From the NCBI GenBank assembly GCA_040755395.1, contig JBFMAX010000001.1, positions 372,001 through 436,000 of the forward strand: DNA of 64,000 nt. The letters are read 5' to 3'. How positions within the stretch are numbered: the first letter of the stretch is position 1; each line of letters begins with the position of its first letter. This document shows positions 46,493 through 55,106 of the stretch, piece after piece. The notes below the pieces were generated by a model. That model did not search any database and was not told the DNA's origin. It saw only the letters and a list, made by a program, of their open reading frames with translations. Made by a program: the position numbers and the translations under genes. The stretch is from Nitrospirota bacterium. Lineage in GTDB: Bacteria; Nitrospirota; Nitrospiria; Nitrospirales; Nitrospiraceae.

Positions 46493-47095
46493 ATGGACGC
46501 TTCATTGACTCGTCGCCTCGTCAAGCGCCTGTTCACACCCTGCGGCCAAGCCCGGCCTCCATACACGGCCGGCTTACGGATCCGGTTCTGCTTCGCCGGA
46601 TTTCTCCTCCTCACTGCATCACCGGCCGGCGCCGTGCCCATGACCAATGACCCCAAAGGGTTCGAAGGCATCCCCTGGGGCGCCGCCTTCTCCGAGACCG
46701 CGAACTTTGTGGTCGCCGAAGAAGCAGGGCGCATCAAGGGCTATGAGCTCAAGGGCGGGCCCCCGCCTCTAGGCCCCGCCCCAGTGGACTCCATGCGGTT
46801 CATGACCGTCGACGGGAAGTTTGCAAGGGTCATCGTCAAGTATCACGGAAGCGACACCCACCGGAAAGTCGTCGGCTATCTCCAGGCGAAGTTCGGCCCT
46901 CTCGATGCGTCGCCGGGACAAATCGCCGGCGGCGCGTTTCAAGAGTACGCGTGGCAGGGCGAGGAAAGTCAGATCAGCCTGACCTATAATAAGCGACGGG
47001 ACCTGGGGGTCATTTTCTTTGAAAGCCGTGCCCTTGCCCCCTCCTTCGCCGAAGGCATGATGCCGATCCCCGATCTCGGCGGCGCGACGTTTTGA
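46493..47095 (+). CDS. Secreted IPWG-motif protein, paralog 2
   Basis: 200 residues. Start at the ATG preceded by CAGGGGG, six bases before it; the longer frame upstream overlaps paralog 1 and is not protein-like. Signal peptide about 1-43 (FAGFLLLTASPAGA). Mature part: PMTNDPKGFEGIPWGAAFSET, VDSMRFMTVDGKFARVIV, YLQAKFGPLD, SPGQIAGGAF, GVIFFESRAL. Very close to paralog 3 (signal end to IPWG almost identical), so this is a recent duplication. Confidence 0.78.
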   Translation: MDASLTRRLVKRLFTPCGQARPPYTAGLRIRFCFAGFLLLTASPAGAVPMTNDPKGFEGIPWGAAFSETANFVVAEEAGRIKGYELKGGPPPLGPAPVDSMRFMTVDGKFARVIVKYHGSDTHRKVVGYLQAKFGPLDASPGQIAGGAFQEYAWQGEESQISLTYNKRRDLGVIFFESRALAPSFAEGMMPIPDLGGATF

Positions 47096-47168
47096 TCGAT
47101 TGTCGCGAAGACACGCGGGGGCTTGTCTTCTTCATTATTTTCATTCCGCAACGGACGGAGGTGGGGTC

Positions 47169-47753
47169 ATGAATACCTTGTCGATTCCGCGACCTTTCAC
47201 TCGAGCGGACACGGCCCTCGCCCAGGCGGCACGCTCACGGACAACCGGCCCCCTGTTCCTTTTCCTCGTCGGGCTGGCGTCCCTCCTTCTCGAATCACCG
47301 GCCGGCGCCGTGCCCATGACCAACGACCCCAAAGGGTTCGAAGGCATCCCCTGGGGCGCGACATTCTCGGAAACGGCCACGTTCGTGAAAGTCGAAGAAA
47401 GCGGGCGGTTCCAGACCTACGAATTGAAATCGGGGACGCCGCCGCTTGGCGGGGCCCCGGTGGACTCGATGCGGTTTACGACCGTGGACGGAAAATTCGC
47501 CCGCGTCACGGTCCGCTACCATGGCCAGGCCGAGCACGACCGAATCATGGCGTACCTCGAATCCCAGTACGGTCCGCTGGACCGGACACCTGGTCAGATC
47601 GCGGCCGGCGCCGTGCAGCTCTACTCCTGGAGCGGACCGACGACCGAAGTCACGCTCCGCTACCGGGGGCGGGAGAATCAAGGCATTATTTTCTTCGAGA
47701 GCCAGTCGCTGCGTTCATCCTTCACCGAAGGCGCTTCCGCCACCGCGCAGTGA
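47169..47753 (+). CDS. Secreted IPWG-motif protein, paralog 3
   Basis: 194 residues from the ATG preceded by GGAGGTGGGG. Signal peptide ends at LESPAGA. Same domain as paralogs 1 and 2: NDPKGFEGIPWG, VDSMRFTTVDGKFARVTV, YLESQYGPLD, TPGQIAAGAV, GIIFFESQSL. Function unknown. Its position directly upstream of the mutase gene links the family to the phosphonate region by location only. Confidence 0.78.
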   Translation: MNTLSIPRPFTRADTALAQAARSRTTGPLFLFLVGLASLLLESPAGAVPMTNDPKGFEGIPWGATFSETATFVKVEESGRFQTYELKSGTPPLGGAPVDSMRFTTVDGKFARVTVRYHGQAEHDRIMAYLESQYGPLDRTPGQIAAGAVQLYSWSGPTTEVTLRYRGRENQGIIFFESQSLRSSFTEGASATAQ

Positions 47754-47792
47754 GAGGCGCGCGCCGCAGCGCCGGCCGGGCGAAACTTTTCA

Positions 47793-47821
47793 TTGACAAG
47801 CGGCGAGCGTTTTCGCAAGAT
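47793..47821 (+). promoter_or_regulatory. Promoter of the mutase gene, probably leaderless
   Basis: Consensus -35 TTGACA (47793-47798), 17-bp spacer, -10 CAAGAT (47816-47821, weak). Eight bases then lead straight to the ATG at 47830, with no ribosome binding site between. Confidence 0.6.
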
Positions 47822-47829
47822 GCGGCCCC

Positions 47830-49509
47830 ATGCACAACGCGACGAAGCTCCGCCGCCTCTTGCAACGTCCGGGTATCATCAAAGCCGTCGGCGCCCACGA
47901 CGCCCTCAGCGCGAAGCTGATCGAACAGGCGGGCTTCGACGCCATCTGGGCCAGCGGGTTCGCCATCTCCGCCTCCCTTAAGTGCCTCCCCGACGCGAGC
48001 TTCATCACCTCGACCGAGCAGCTCGAGGTCGAGCGTCATATCGCCGAGGCCGTCACCATTCCGATCATCGCCGACTGCGACACGGGCTACGGAAACGCGC
48101 TGAACGTGATGCGGACCGTCACCGACCGGGAACGGGCCGGCGTGGCGGCCATCTGCATCGAGGACAACGTGTACCCCAAACGGTGCAGCTTCTACGCCGG
48201 CGTCCGCCGTGAACTGGTTCCTATCGAGGAGCACTGTGGAAAGATCAAGGCCGCCAAGGCCGCGCAGACGGTGCCGGATTTCGCGGTGATCGCCAGGACC
48301 GAAGCACTGATCGCCGGTTGGGGACGGGAGGAAGCGCTGAAGCGGGCCGAGGCTTACGCGGAAGCGGGGGCCGACGCGGTGCTCATCCACTCGAAGTCGC
48401 CGACCTTCGACGAACTCAAAGCGGTCGCGAAAGCCTGGTCCGGCCGCGTCCCGCTGGTCGTCGTGCCGACGATCTTCGATCAGGTGACCGCCGCCGAACT
48501 CGAAGACGCCGGCTTCAAGATCGTGATCTACGCCAACCAACTGGTTCGGGCCGGCATCAAAGCCATGCGGGACACGCTCGACATCATCAAACGGGACACC
48601 AGGCCCGGATCGGTCAACGACCGCATCGTCAAGCTCAAGGAAGTTTACGACATCGTCGGCGTGCCGCAGATGGAAGAGGACGAGCGGCGCTTCCTGCCGG
48701 TCGGCGGCGAGAAGATCACCGCCGTCATCGCGGCGGCCGGCTTCGAGAAGCAGTTGCTGCCGCTGATCGAGGACAAGCCCAAGTGCCTCCTGGACATCAA
48801 AGGCAAGACCATTCTCGAACGGCAGGTCGCCGCGCTGAACGAGTGCAACATCAAGGACATCGCCCTGATCAGGGGATACAAGAAGGAAGCCATCACCCTG
48901 CCCAACATCCGGTATTACGACAACGATCGATATGAAGAGACCGGCGAACTCCATTCGCTCTTCTGCGCCGAGAACGAGATGAAGGGCCGGACGATCATTC
49001 TGTACGGCGACATCATTTTTGAAACCGCGGTGCTGGAGAAACTCCTCAAGAGCCCGGCGGACATCACGCTGGTGGTGGACTTGGCCTGGCATGACGAGAA
49101 GCAGCGGGGAGGGCCGCCGATCCACCTCAACCCGGACCTGGTGATGCTGCAGGATCCGCCGGGGAAGAGCTACCTGTTTCGCTACGTCATGCCGGACGAA
49201 CAGAATCGCGTCGTCAAAATCGGCCAGCACTTGCCGCCCGACCAGGCGCATGCCGAGTTCATCGGGATGGCGATGTTCTCGGAGAACGGCATCAAAGCCT
49301 TCACCGAGTGCTACCGCCGGGCGTCGGTCACGTACCGGTCCAAGGGCTTCCACGAGGCCGGCAGCTTCCTCAAAGCCTCGTTCACCGACCTGATTCAAGA
49401 ACTCATCGACACCGGCCACACGGTCAATTGCGTCCCCATCTTCAAGGGTTGGATGGAAGTGGACTCCTTCGAGGAATACCAGAAGGCCTGGGCGAAACTG
49501 CGCCAATAA
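47830..49509 (+). CDS. PEP mutase-like domain fused to a nucleotidyltransferase domain
   Basis: 559 residues. Residues 1-275 are an isocitrate-lyase/PEP-mutase barrel: AGFDAIWASGF (Ser42-Gly43), Asp55, ADCDTGYGNA (Asp82, Asp84), Arg156 in VIARTEALIAGWG. The signature loop reads EDNVYPKRCS (111-120), not the diagnostic EDKxxxxxNS of PEP mutase; Asn is replaced by Cys as in methylisocitrate lyase (KRCGH), but GH is absent. Residues 296-559 are an NTP transferase with PKCLL and GDIIF, but its nucleotide loop is degenerate (AAAGFEKQLLP). Domain order is mutase first, opposite to Fom1 of fosfomycin synthesis as I recall it. Predicted first enzyme of the pathway, PEP to phosphonopyruvate. Confidence 0.8.
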   Translation: MHNATKLRRLLQRPGIIKAVGAHDALSAKLIEQAGFDAIWASGFAISASLKCLPDASFITSTEQLEVERHIAEAVTIPIIADCDTGYGNALNVMRTVTDRERAGVAAICIEDNVYPKRCSFYAGVRRELVPIEEHCGKIKAAKAAQTVPDFAVIARTEALIAGWGREEALKRAEAYAEAGADAVLIHSKSPTFDELKAVAKAWSGRVPLVVVPTIFDQVTAAELEDAGFKIVIYANQLVRAGIKAMRDTLDIIKRDTRPGSVNDRIVKLKEVYDIVGVPQMEEDERRFLPVGGEKITAVIAAAGFEKQLLPLIEDKPKCLLDIKGKTILERQVAALNECNIKDIALIRGYKKEAITLPNIRYYDNDRYEETGELHSLFCAENEMKGRTIILYGDIIFETAVLEKLLKSPADITLVVDLAWHDEKQRGGPPIHLNPDLVMLQDPPGKSYLFRYVMPDEQNRVVKIGQHLPPDQAHAEFIGMAMFSENGIKAFTECYRRASVTYRSKGFHEAGSFLKASFTDLIQELIDTGHTVNCVPIFKGWMEVDSFEEYQKAWAKLRQ

Positions 49510-49580
49510 CCTCCGCTCCATCTCCTCGTCTGCGCCCCCGCTCTCTCCACGATTTCGGCTGCATCCGATCGTGCCGCTGC

Positions 49581-49610
49581 TTGTTCCGCTCGCGATCCCT
49601 GTGATAGCAT
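49581..49610 (+). promoter_or_regulatory. Probable promoter of the tetR-RND operon
   Basis: -35 TTGTTC (49581-49586), 18-bp spacer, -10 TAGCAT (49605-49610). The predicted transcription start lies inside the palindromic operator. Confidence 0.5.
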
Positions 49611-49611
49611 G

Positions 49612-49635
49612 CGGTGAGTAAACACTTACTCACCG
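49612..49635. promoter_or_regulatory. TetR-type operator
   Basis: Perfect inverted repeat CGGTGAGTAA (49612-49621), 4-bp spacer, TTACTCACCG (49626-49635), seven bases before the tetR start. Position suggests autorepression of tetR and the exporter. Confidence 0.8.
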
Positions 49636-49642
49636 ACATTAC

Positions 49643-50296
49643 ATGCCCAGACACGCACGTCTCGCGGCCTTGCGCCCTTCGGGTCAGGAACGGCAGGCCA
49701 GCCTCATCGCCGCCGCGACGTCGCTCTTCGCCGCCAAGGGCTTCAAGGGGACGACCACCAAAGAGATCGCCAAGGCCGCCGGGGTGAGCGAAGCGCTGGT
49801 GTTCAAGTACTTCCCGACCAAGCGCGCGCTCTATGCCGCGATCCTGGCCGAGAAGGCGAGTCTCTCCGAGTTGCTCGAGGCGGTGGATGAGGCGGCGCGG
49901 AAGCGCGACGATGCCAGGGTCTTTACGCTGATCGCCGGCTACCGCATCCGGCCCGGCGCCGATCCGACCTTGATGCGCCTGCTGCTCTTCAGCGCGCTGG
50001 AGGGACACGAGCTGTCGGACATGTTTTTCAGCAAGCACCATCGCGTCTTTTACGACTACCTGGCGGGATACATCAGGCAACGGATCAGGGACGGCGAGTT
50101 CCGCAACGTGGATCCGCTTCTGGCCGCACGAGCGTTCATCGGCATGATCGTGTACCATCGGCTGCTGCATGAGATCTTCCATGTTCCCATGCAGCGCCCG
50201 CACGACGAGATCGTCTCCACCTACGTGACCTTGTTTCTCGACGGGCTGCGGGCCCGCCGATCAAACGGCAGGACGCCTCGTCGCAGGCTGCCATGA
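49643..50296 (+). CDS. TetR/AcrR family transcriptional regulator
   Basis: 217 residues. N-terminal DNA-binding domain with helix-turn-helix TTKEIAKAAGVSEALVFKYFPTKRALYAAIL (in pieces, about residues 33-62), followed by a ligand-binding all-helical domain. It sits directly behind a perfect operator and its stop overlaps the start of the membrane fusion protein gene as ATGA, so it most likely represses this exporter operon. The inducer is unknown. Confidence 0.92.
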   Translation: MPRHARLAALRPSGQERQASLIAAATSLFAAKGFKGTTTKEIAKAAGVSEALVFKYFPTKRALYAAILAEKASLSELLEAVDEAARKRDDARVFTLIAGYRIRPGADPTLMRLLLFSALEGHELSDMFFSKHHRVFYDYLAGYIRQRIRDGEFRNVDPLLAARAFIGMIVYHRLLHEIFHVPMQRPHDEIVSTYVTLFLDGLRARRSNGRTPRRRLP

Positions 50297-51483
50297 ATCG
50301 TATCAGGCAACATCCGATCCTGACCCTCGCGGGGCTGCTGATCGCGGTCGTCGCGGTGCTGGTCGTCTTCCGTCTGAGCAGCAGCAGCGCAAAGGGCGAC
50401 GGACGGAAGGGCCGCGTGATCACGGTCGGGACGATCACGCCGATCCGGCAGGATTTGGACGTGCGGCTCACCTACACGGCGGATCTCACGCCCAATCAGG
50501 TGGTGAACCTGTTTTCACGCGTGGACGGCTATATCGCCAAGATGCACGTGGACAAGGGCGATTTCGTCAAGGCCAATCAGTTGCTGGTCGAAATCGACCA
50601 CACCGACTTCGTTCACGCGGTCAACCAGGCCAAGGCCAACCTGGCCGCGGCCCGCGCGCGGGTCGCGCAACAGGAGGCCGCCCTCCGCAACGCCACGCTG
50701 ACCCTCGACCGCATGCAAGCCCTCATCAAGGACCAGTTCGTCTCTCAACAGGATCTGGACAACGCGCAGGTCAATTACGACGCGGCGGTCGCGCAGACGG
50801 ACACGCTTCGCGCGCAGGTCCGGCAGATGGAGGTCGCGCTGGCCCAAGCCGAGACCAACCTGACGTATTCCTACATCCGCGCCCCCTTCACCGGCTACGT
50901 GGCCGAGCGGAATTTGGATCCCGGCGCCTACGTCAGCGGGGCGACCGCCAGCACCAGCACCTTTTCGCGGGGAATCCTCAGTCTGCACGACATCGAGACC
51001 GTGCGGACGTTGATCGAGGTGGTGGAGAAGGACGTCCCGCTGGTGCGGATCGGACAAAAAGCGGAGATCAGGGCCGAGGCGTATCCGGACCGGATCTTCG
51101 AGGGCACCGTCACGCGGGTCGTCCAGGCGTTGAACCGCGCGACGCGCACGATGACCGTGGAGGTCGACCTGCCCAATCCCGATCACGCGCTTAAAGGCGG
51201 CATGTTCGCCCGCGTCGAAGTGATCGTCGGCACGCATCGGAACGCCGTGCAGATTCCGCTGGACGCGCTGACCCGTCTTGAAGACCTTCAATACGTCTAC
51301 GTCGTCCGCGAGGGCAAAGCCCGCCGCGTGCCGGTGGAGGTCGGCAGCCGCGTCGAGACCCGCATCGAGGTGACGAAAGGCCTGACCGGCGACGAGGAGA
51401 TCATCGTCTCGGGGAAGGACCTCGTCACGGACGGCACCGCGGTCCAGACCAAACCGCTTGATACCGTGAAACGTGAGACGTAA
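50293..51483 (+). CDS. RND efflux periplasmic adaptor (membrane fusion protein)
   Basis: 396 residues. One N-terminal membrane anchor (about 9-28), biotinyl/lipoyl half-motifs around GYIAKMHVDKGDFVKANQLL and SYIRAPFTGYVAERNLDPGAYV, a long coiled-coil hairpin between them (about 115-195), then beta-barrel and membrane-proximal domains. No lipobox. It links the inner-membrane RND pump to an outer-membrane channel that is not encoded here. Confidence 0.93.
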   Translation: MNRIRQHPILTLAGLLIAVVAVLVVFRLSSSSAKGDGRKGRVITVGTITPIRQDLDVRLTYTADLTPNQVVNLFSRVDGYIAKMHVDKGDFVKANQLLVEIDHTDFVHAVNQAKANLAAARARVAQQEAALRNATLTLDRMQALIKDQFVSQQDLDNAQVNYDAAVAQTDTLRAQVRQMEVALAQAETNLTYSYIRAPFTGYVAERNLDPGAYVSGATASTSTFSRGILSLHDIETVRTLIEVVEKDVPLVRIGQKAEIRAEAYPDRIFEGTVTRVVQALNRATRTMTVEVDLPNPDHALKGGMFARVEVIVGTHRNAVQIPLDALTRLEDLQYVYVVREGKARRVPVEVGSRVETRIEVTKGLTGDEEIIVSGKDLVTDGTAVQTKPLDTVKRET

Positions 51484-51556
51484 AACGTGAAACGTAAAAA
51501 GGACAGAATTGCATCTCACGCTTCACGCCTTACGCCTCACGCGTCACGCGTCACGT
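51465..51556. repeat. Heptamer inverted array between adaptor and pump genes
   Basis: Left arm (51465-51500): CGTGAAA, CGTGAGA, CGTAAAA, CGTGAAA, CGTAAAA, overlapping the adaptor stop codon. Right arm (51513-51556): CTCACGC, TTCACGC, CTTACGC, CTCACGC, GTCACGC, GTCACGT. Complementary arms between two genes expected to be co-transcribed; the pump ATG follows 7 bases later with no ribosome binding site. Confidence 0.85.
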
Positions 51557-51563
51557 CTTCTGT

Positions 51564-54500
51564 ATGTGGCTGACTCTTCTAGCGCTCAGGAACCGCGTCG
51601 GGATCTTGATGCTGTCGCTGGCGATGGTCGTGTTGGGCGCGACCTCGCTGGAACGCCTACCGGTCGATCTCTTTCCCAACATCCAGGTGCCGGTCGCCTT
51701 CGTCGGCGTGATCTATAAAGGCGCGCCGCCGATCGACATCGAACAGAGCGTCGTCTATCCCATCGAGAAAGCCGTCAGCTCCGCCTCCAACGTCGAGCAC
51801 GTGGAATCGTTCTCCAAGCAGGGCATCGGGGCGGTCCAGATTTGGTTCAACTGGGGGGCCGATATCAACGTCGGCCAGATGGAAGTGATGCAGCGCGTCA
51901 CCCAGATTTTGAACCAGCTTCCACCCGGCATTCTGCAGCCGTTCATCGTCAAGTTCGACGTGTCCAACATCCCCGTGGCGCTCGTGACGGTCTCCGGCGG
52001 CAACCTGGACGAGCGCGCGCTGTATGACCTGGCCTATAACACCATCGCCCCGCAGATCGAACAGATCGCCAACGTCGCCGCGGCGACGGTCGAGGGCGGC
52101 AAGATCCGCCAGATCAACATCAATCTTGACCCGGCCCTCTTGCAGGCCAGGGGGTTGTCGATCCTGGACGTGGTCAAGGCCGTCAAGGCGGCGAATCTCA
52201 TCCTGCCGTCGGGCGATATCAAAGCGGGCAATCTGGACTATAACGTCTTCACCAACAATCAGTTCAAGACCGTCGAGCCGATTGCGGACGTCGTCGTCAA
52301 AGTGAACCAGCAGGGAAATCCGGTGCGGGTGCGCGATCTCGGCGTCGTCACGGACTCGTCGGACATTCAAACCAACATCGTGCGCACGGACGGCCAGCGG
52401 TCGGTCTATCTCCGCGTGAACAAGCAGCCGGTCGCCAACACGGTCGAAGTCGTGGACGCGCTCCGGCGGGCGATCCCGAAGATGGTCGGCATTCCGCCCG
52501 GGGTGAAGCTGGGTATCTCGTTCGATCAGTCCGTGTACATCCGGCAATCGATCAAGAATCTCGGCGAACAGGCCCTGCACGGGTCCGTGCTCGCCGCGGC
52601 CGTGATCCTCGTCTTCTTGCGCAACCTGACCAGCACGCTCATCATCTCCGTCGCCATCCCGCTCTCCATCATGGTGACGTTCATCGTGCTCTACTTTACG
52701 GGCCAGACGCTCAATGTCTTCACGTTGGGCGGGCTCGCGTTGGGCGTCGGTCGTCTCGTGGACGACTCGATCGTGGAACTGGAGAACATTCAGCGCCACC
52801 TCAACGCCAATCAACGCCGCTGGGAAGCCATTCTCGACGCGGCCCGTGAAGTGGCCATGCCGATTTTCGCGTCGACCGTCACGACCGTCGTCGTCTTCCT
52901 TCCCATTTTTTTCGTCGTGGGCATCGCCAAGCTGCTCCTGATTCCCCTCACGTTGACGATCGCCATCGCGCTGTTCACCTCGTTCTTCGTCTCGCGGACC
53001 GTGACCCCCGCGCTCTGCTACAAATTCCTCAAGCCGGAGCACGAGGCGCACCGCGCGATGCCGGCGTGGTTCGTCCGCGTCATGGACTGGAGCCGCAGCC
53101 GGTACGAAGCGTTGGATCAGGGCTATGAACGGACCTTGCGCTGGGTCCTGGCGCATCGTCGCACGCTGATCGTCACGATCGTCCTGTTGTTCGCCGGTTC
53201 GCTGGCCTTGCTTCCCTTTATCGGGACCGAATTTCTTCCCGTGACGGACGAGAGCCAGTTTCGGATCGTGCTGCGCGCGCCGGTGGGACAACGGGTCGAG
53301 AAGACGGAGCGGCAGGTGGCGGAGGTCGAACGGGTCCTGCGGGAAAACATCCCGCCCGAGGAATTGGAGACCATCGTGTCCAGCACCGGCGTGCTGGCGC
53401 AGGGTCGATCGTCGCTCTTCAACCCCAACACCGGTCCGCATACATCGATCATCCAGGTCTATCTGAAGCCCCCGGACAAGCGGAAACGGAACCAGATCCA
53501 GATCATGAACGACGTGCGGCCCAAGGTGTTGGCGCTCTTTCCCGGCGTCGCGATGTTTTTCGACCCGGGCGGGCTGGTGAAGCGGGTGACCAGTTTCGGA
53601 TCGCAGAAGGCCGTGGACGTGGAAATCTACGGCTATGAGCTGGACAAGGCGCGGGAGGTCATCCGGCAGGTCGAAGCGATCATGCATCAAACGCCCGGTC
53701 TCGCGGATATCGAAGTCAGCCGGGAGGAAAACTATCCCGAAGTGAACGTCCTCGTCGACCGGGAGAAGGCCGCGCTGCTCGGCATCAGCGAGACCGACGT
53801 GGCGAACGCCGTGCTGTTCTCCTTGAACGGAAACGGCCAGACGGACCCGATCATCTACACCGATCCGCAAAACGGCAACGAGTACTATATCAGCGCCTGG
53901 CTCGCCGAAGAATACCGGAAGGACCTGACCGATCTGGAGAACATCGTCCTGACGACCAAGAACGGCGAACCGGTTCTGCTGAAGAACGTGGCGTCGCTGA
54001 AGCTCAACGCGGGGCCCGTGAAGATCGACCGCAAATACTTCCAGCGGGTCGTGCACATCACGGCCAACCCGGTCAACCGCGACCTCGGCTCGATCGCCGC
54101 CGATCTGGAGACCGCCTTCGCCGCGCTGCAATTGCCGCCGGGCTTCAGCATCCGGCTGGCCGGACAGATCCAACAGCAACGGGAAACGTTCGAAGGTCTG
54201 ATTTTCGCGAGCGCCTTGGCGCTGATCCTGGTCTATATGGTGATGGCCGCCCAGTTCAAATCTTTGCTCGATCCCTTCATCATCATGTTCTCCGTCCCGA
54301 TGGGCTTCCCCGGAGTCATCCTGATCCTGTTCCTCACCAATACCACGCTGTCCACCACCTCCATGATGGGGGTCATCATGATGCTGGGCATCGTGGTCTC
54401 GAACGGGGTCCTGCTGGTGGACTACACCAACGTCCTCCGCCGGCGCGGCGTCCCGTTGCACGACGCGGTTCTCCTCGCCGCCCGCACCAGGTTGCGGCCG

Positions 54501-54767
54501 ATCCTCATGACCTCGCTGGCGACGGTCTTCGGCCTCATGCCGATGGCCATCGGATTCGGCACCGGCGGCGAAACCAACGCACCGCTGGCCCGCGCCGTCG
54601 TCGGCGGCCTCAGTGTCTCGACCGTTCTGACGCTGTTCCTGATTCCGACGCTGTACCTGATCCTGGAGGAGCGCTTCCCACGGAGGCTGGAGGAGGAACT
54701 GTCGGACACGAGCGGGAACGGACGATCCCTCCAACCGGGGGAAATTCCTACACCGGCCCTTCGTTGA
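51564..54767 (+). CDS. RND family efflux permease (HAE1-like)
   Basis: 1067 residues, about twelve helices, with two large periplasmic loops. The proton-relay pair is in GVGRLVDDSIVELENI (TM4) and the matching TM10 segment is GIVVSNGVLLVDYTNVLRRRG. The start MWLTLLALRNRVGILML and LPVDLFPNIQVPVA are typical of the AcrB-like family. It exports hydrophobic compounds, cargo unknown. No SD sequence precedes the ATG, which follows a heptamer array. Confidence 0.94.
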   Translation: MWLTLLALRNRVGILMLSLAMVVLGATSLERLPVDLFPNIQVPVAFVGVIYKGAPPIDIEQSVVYPIEKAVSSASNVEHVESFSKQGIGAVQIWFNWGADINVGQMEVMQRVTQILNQLPPGILQPFIVKFDVSNIPVALVTVSGGNLDERALYDLAYNTIAPQIEQIANVAAATVEGGKIRQININLDPALLQARGLSILDVVKAVKAANLILPSGDIKAGNLDYNVFTNNQFKTVEPIADVVVKVNQQGNPVRVRDLGVVTDSSDIQTNIVRTDGQRSVYLRVNKQPVANTVEVVDALRRAIPKMVGIPPGVKLGISFDQSVYIRQSIKNLGEQALHGSVLAAAVILVFLRNLTSTLIISVAIPLSIMVTFIVLYFTGQTLNVFTLGGLALGVGRLVDDSIVELENIQRHLNANQRRWEAILDAAREVAMPIFASTVTTVVVFLPIFFVVGIAKLLLIPLTLTIAIALFTSFFVSRTVTPALCYKFLKPEHEAHRAMPAWFVRVMDWSRSRYEALDQGYERTLRWVLAHRRTLIVTIVLLFAGSLALLPFIGTEFLPVTDESQFRIVLRAPVGQRVEKTERQVAEVERVLRENIPPEELETIVSSTGVLAQGRSSLFNPNTGPHTSIIQVYLKPPDKRKRNQIQIMNDVRPKVLALFPGVAMFFDPGGLVKRVTSFGSQKAVDVEIYGYELDKAREVIRQVEAIMHQTPGLADIEVSREENYPEVNVLVDREKAALLGISETDVANAVLFSLNGNGQTDPIIYTDPQNGNEYYISAWLAEEYRKDLTDLENIVLTTKNGEPVLLKNVASLKLNAGPVKIDRKYFQRVVHITANPVNRDLGSIAADLETAFAALQLPPGFSIRLAGQIQQQRETFEGLIFASALALILVYMVMAAQFKSLLDPFIIMFSVPMGFPGVILILFLTNTTLSTTSMMGVIMMLGIVVSNGVLLVDYTNVLRRRGVPLHDAVLLAARTRLRPILMTSLATVFGLMPMAIGFGTGGETNAPLARAVVGGLSVSTVLTLFLIPTLYLILEERFPRRLEEELSDTSGNGRSLQPGEIPTPALR

Positions 54768-54773
54768 AAGCGG

Positions 54774-55106
54774 CTAACGCACGGTAGGAAACAAGGCCCT
54801 GAGATGGAGCGCCAAGCCGATGTCGCCGGTGATCCGCAAGCGTCCGGACATGGCGACCGAAGCTCCGTCAAGCTGGCCGTTCAAGATCTGAAGACAGTCT
54901 TTACCGGACATGGAGAAGACGACGTGCGGCTCGGGGTGGACGCCCTGGCTGACCGCGCAGGCGCCATCCTGAATCTCCACGTAGTATTGTCCGCCCTGGG
55001 GTCCGCTCAAGTCGAACTGATAGACTGCCGCCAGCCCCTCCGCCGCTTCGGCGTCGAACTTGCCCGGCAGCACGTCGAAAAACTCCTTGACCGTTCGCGG
55101 CTTCAT
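54774..55106 (-). CDS. SCP2 sterol-binding domain protein
   Basis: 110 residues from the ATG of MKPRTVKEFFDVL, with AAGGA upstream; longer frames exist but are not conserved. One SCP2-like hydrophobic-ligand domain: FDVLPGKFDAEAAEGL, YQFDLSGPQGGQYYVEI, and the late VFSMSGKDCLQILNGQLDG. It probably binds lipids or acyl groups. It lies convergent to the RND pump and divergent from the zinc-ribbon gene. Confidence 0.82.
   Translation of the reverse strand: MKPRTVKEFFDVLPGKFDAEAAEGLAAVYQFDLSGPQGGQYYVEIQDGACAVSQGVHPEPHVVFSMSGKDCLQILNGQLDGASVAMSGRLRITGDIGLALHLRALFPTVR

Noticed and set aside
45820-46737. 305-residue minus-strand frame over paralogs 1 and 2
   Set aside because: Shadow frame of the secreted protein genes, which have signal peptides, ribosome binding sites and shared motifs.
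47830-49509. Annotation as methylisocitrate or isocitrate lyase
   Set aside because: The KRC part fits but the GH of KRCGH is missing, the barrel blocks are mutase-like, and the context is decarboxylase plus transaminase.
51657-54734. 1025-residue open frame on the minus strand opposite the RND pump
   Set aside because: Composition is rich in His, Asp, Arg and Gln and matches the antisense of a GC-rich gene; the plus strand encodes a clear RND permease.
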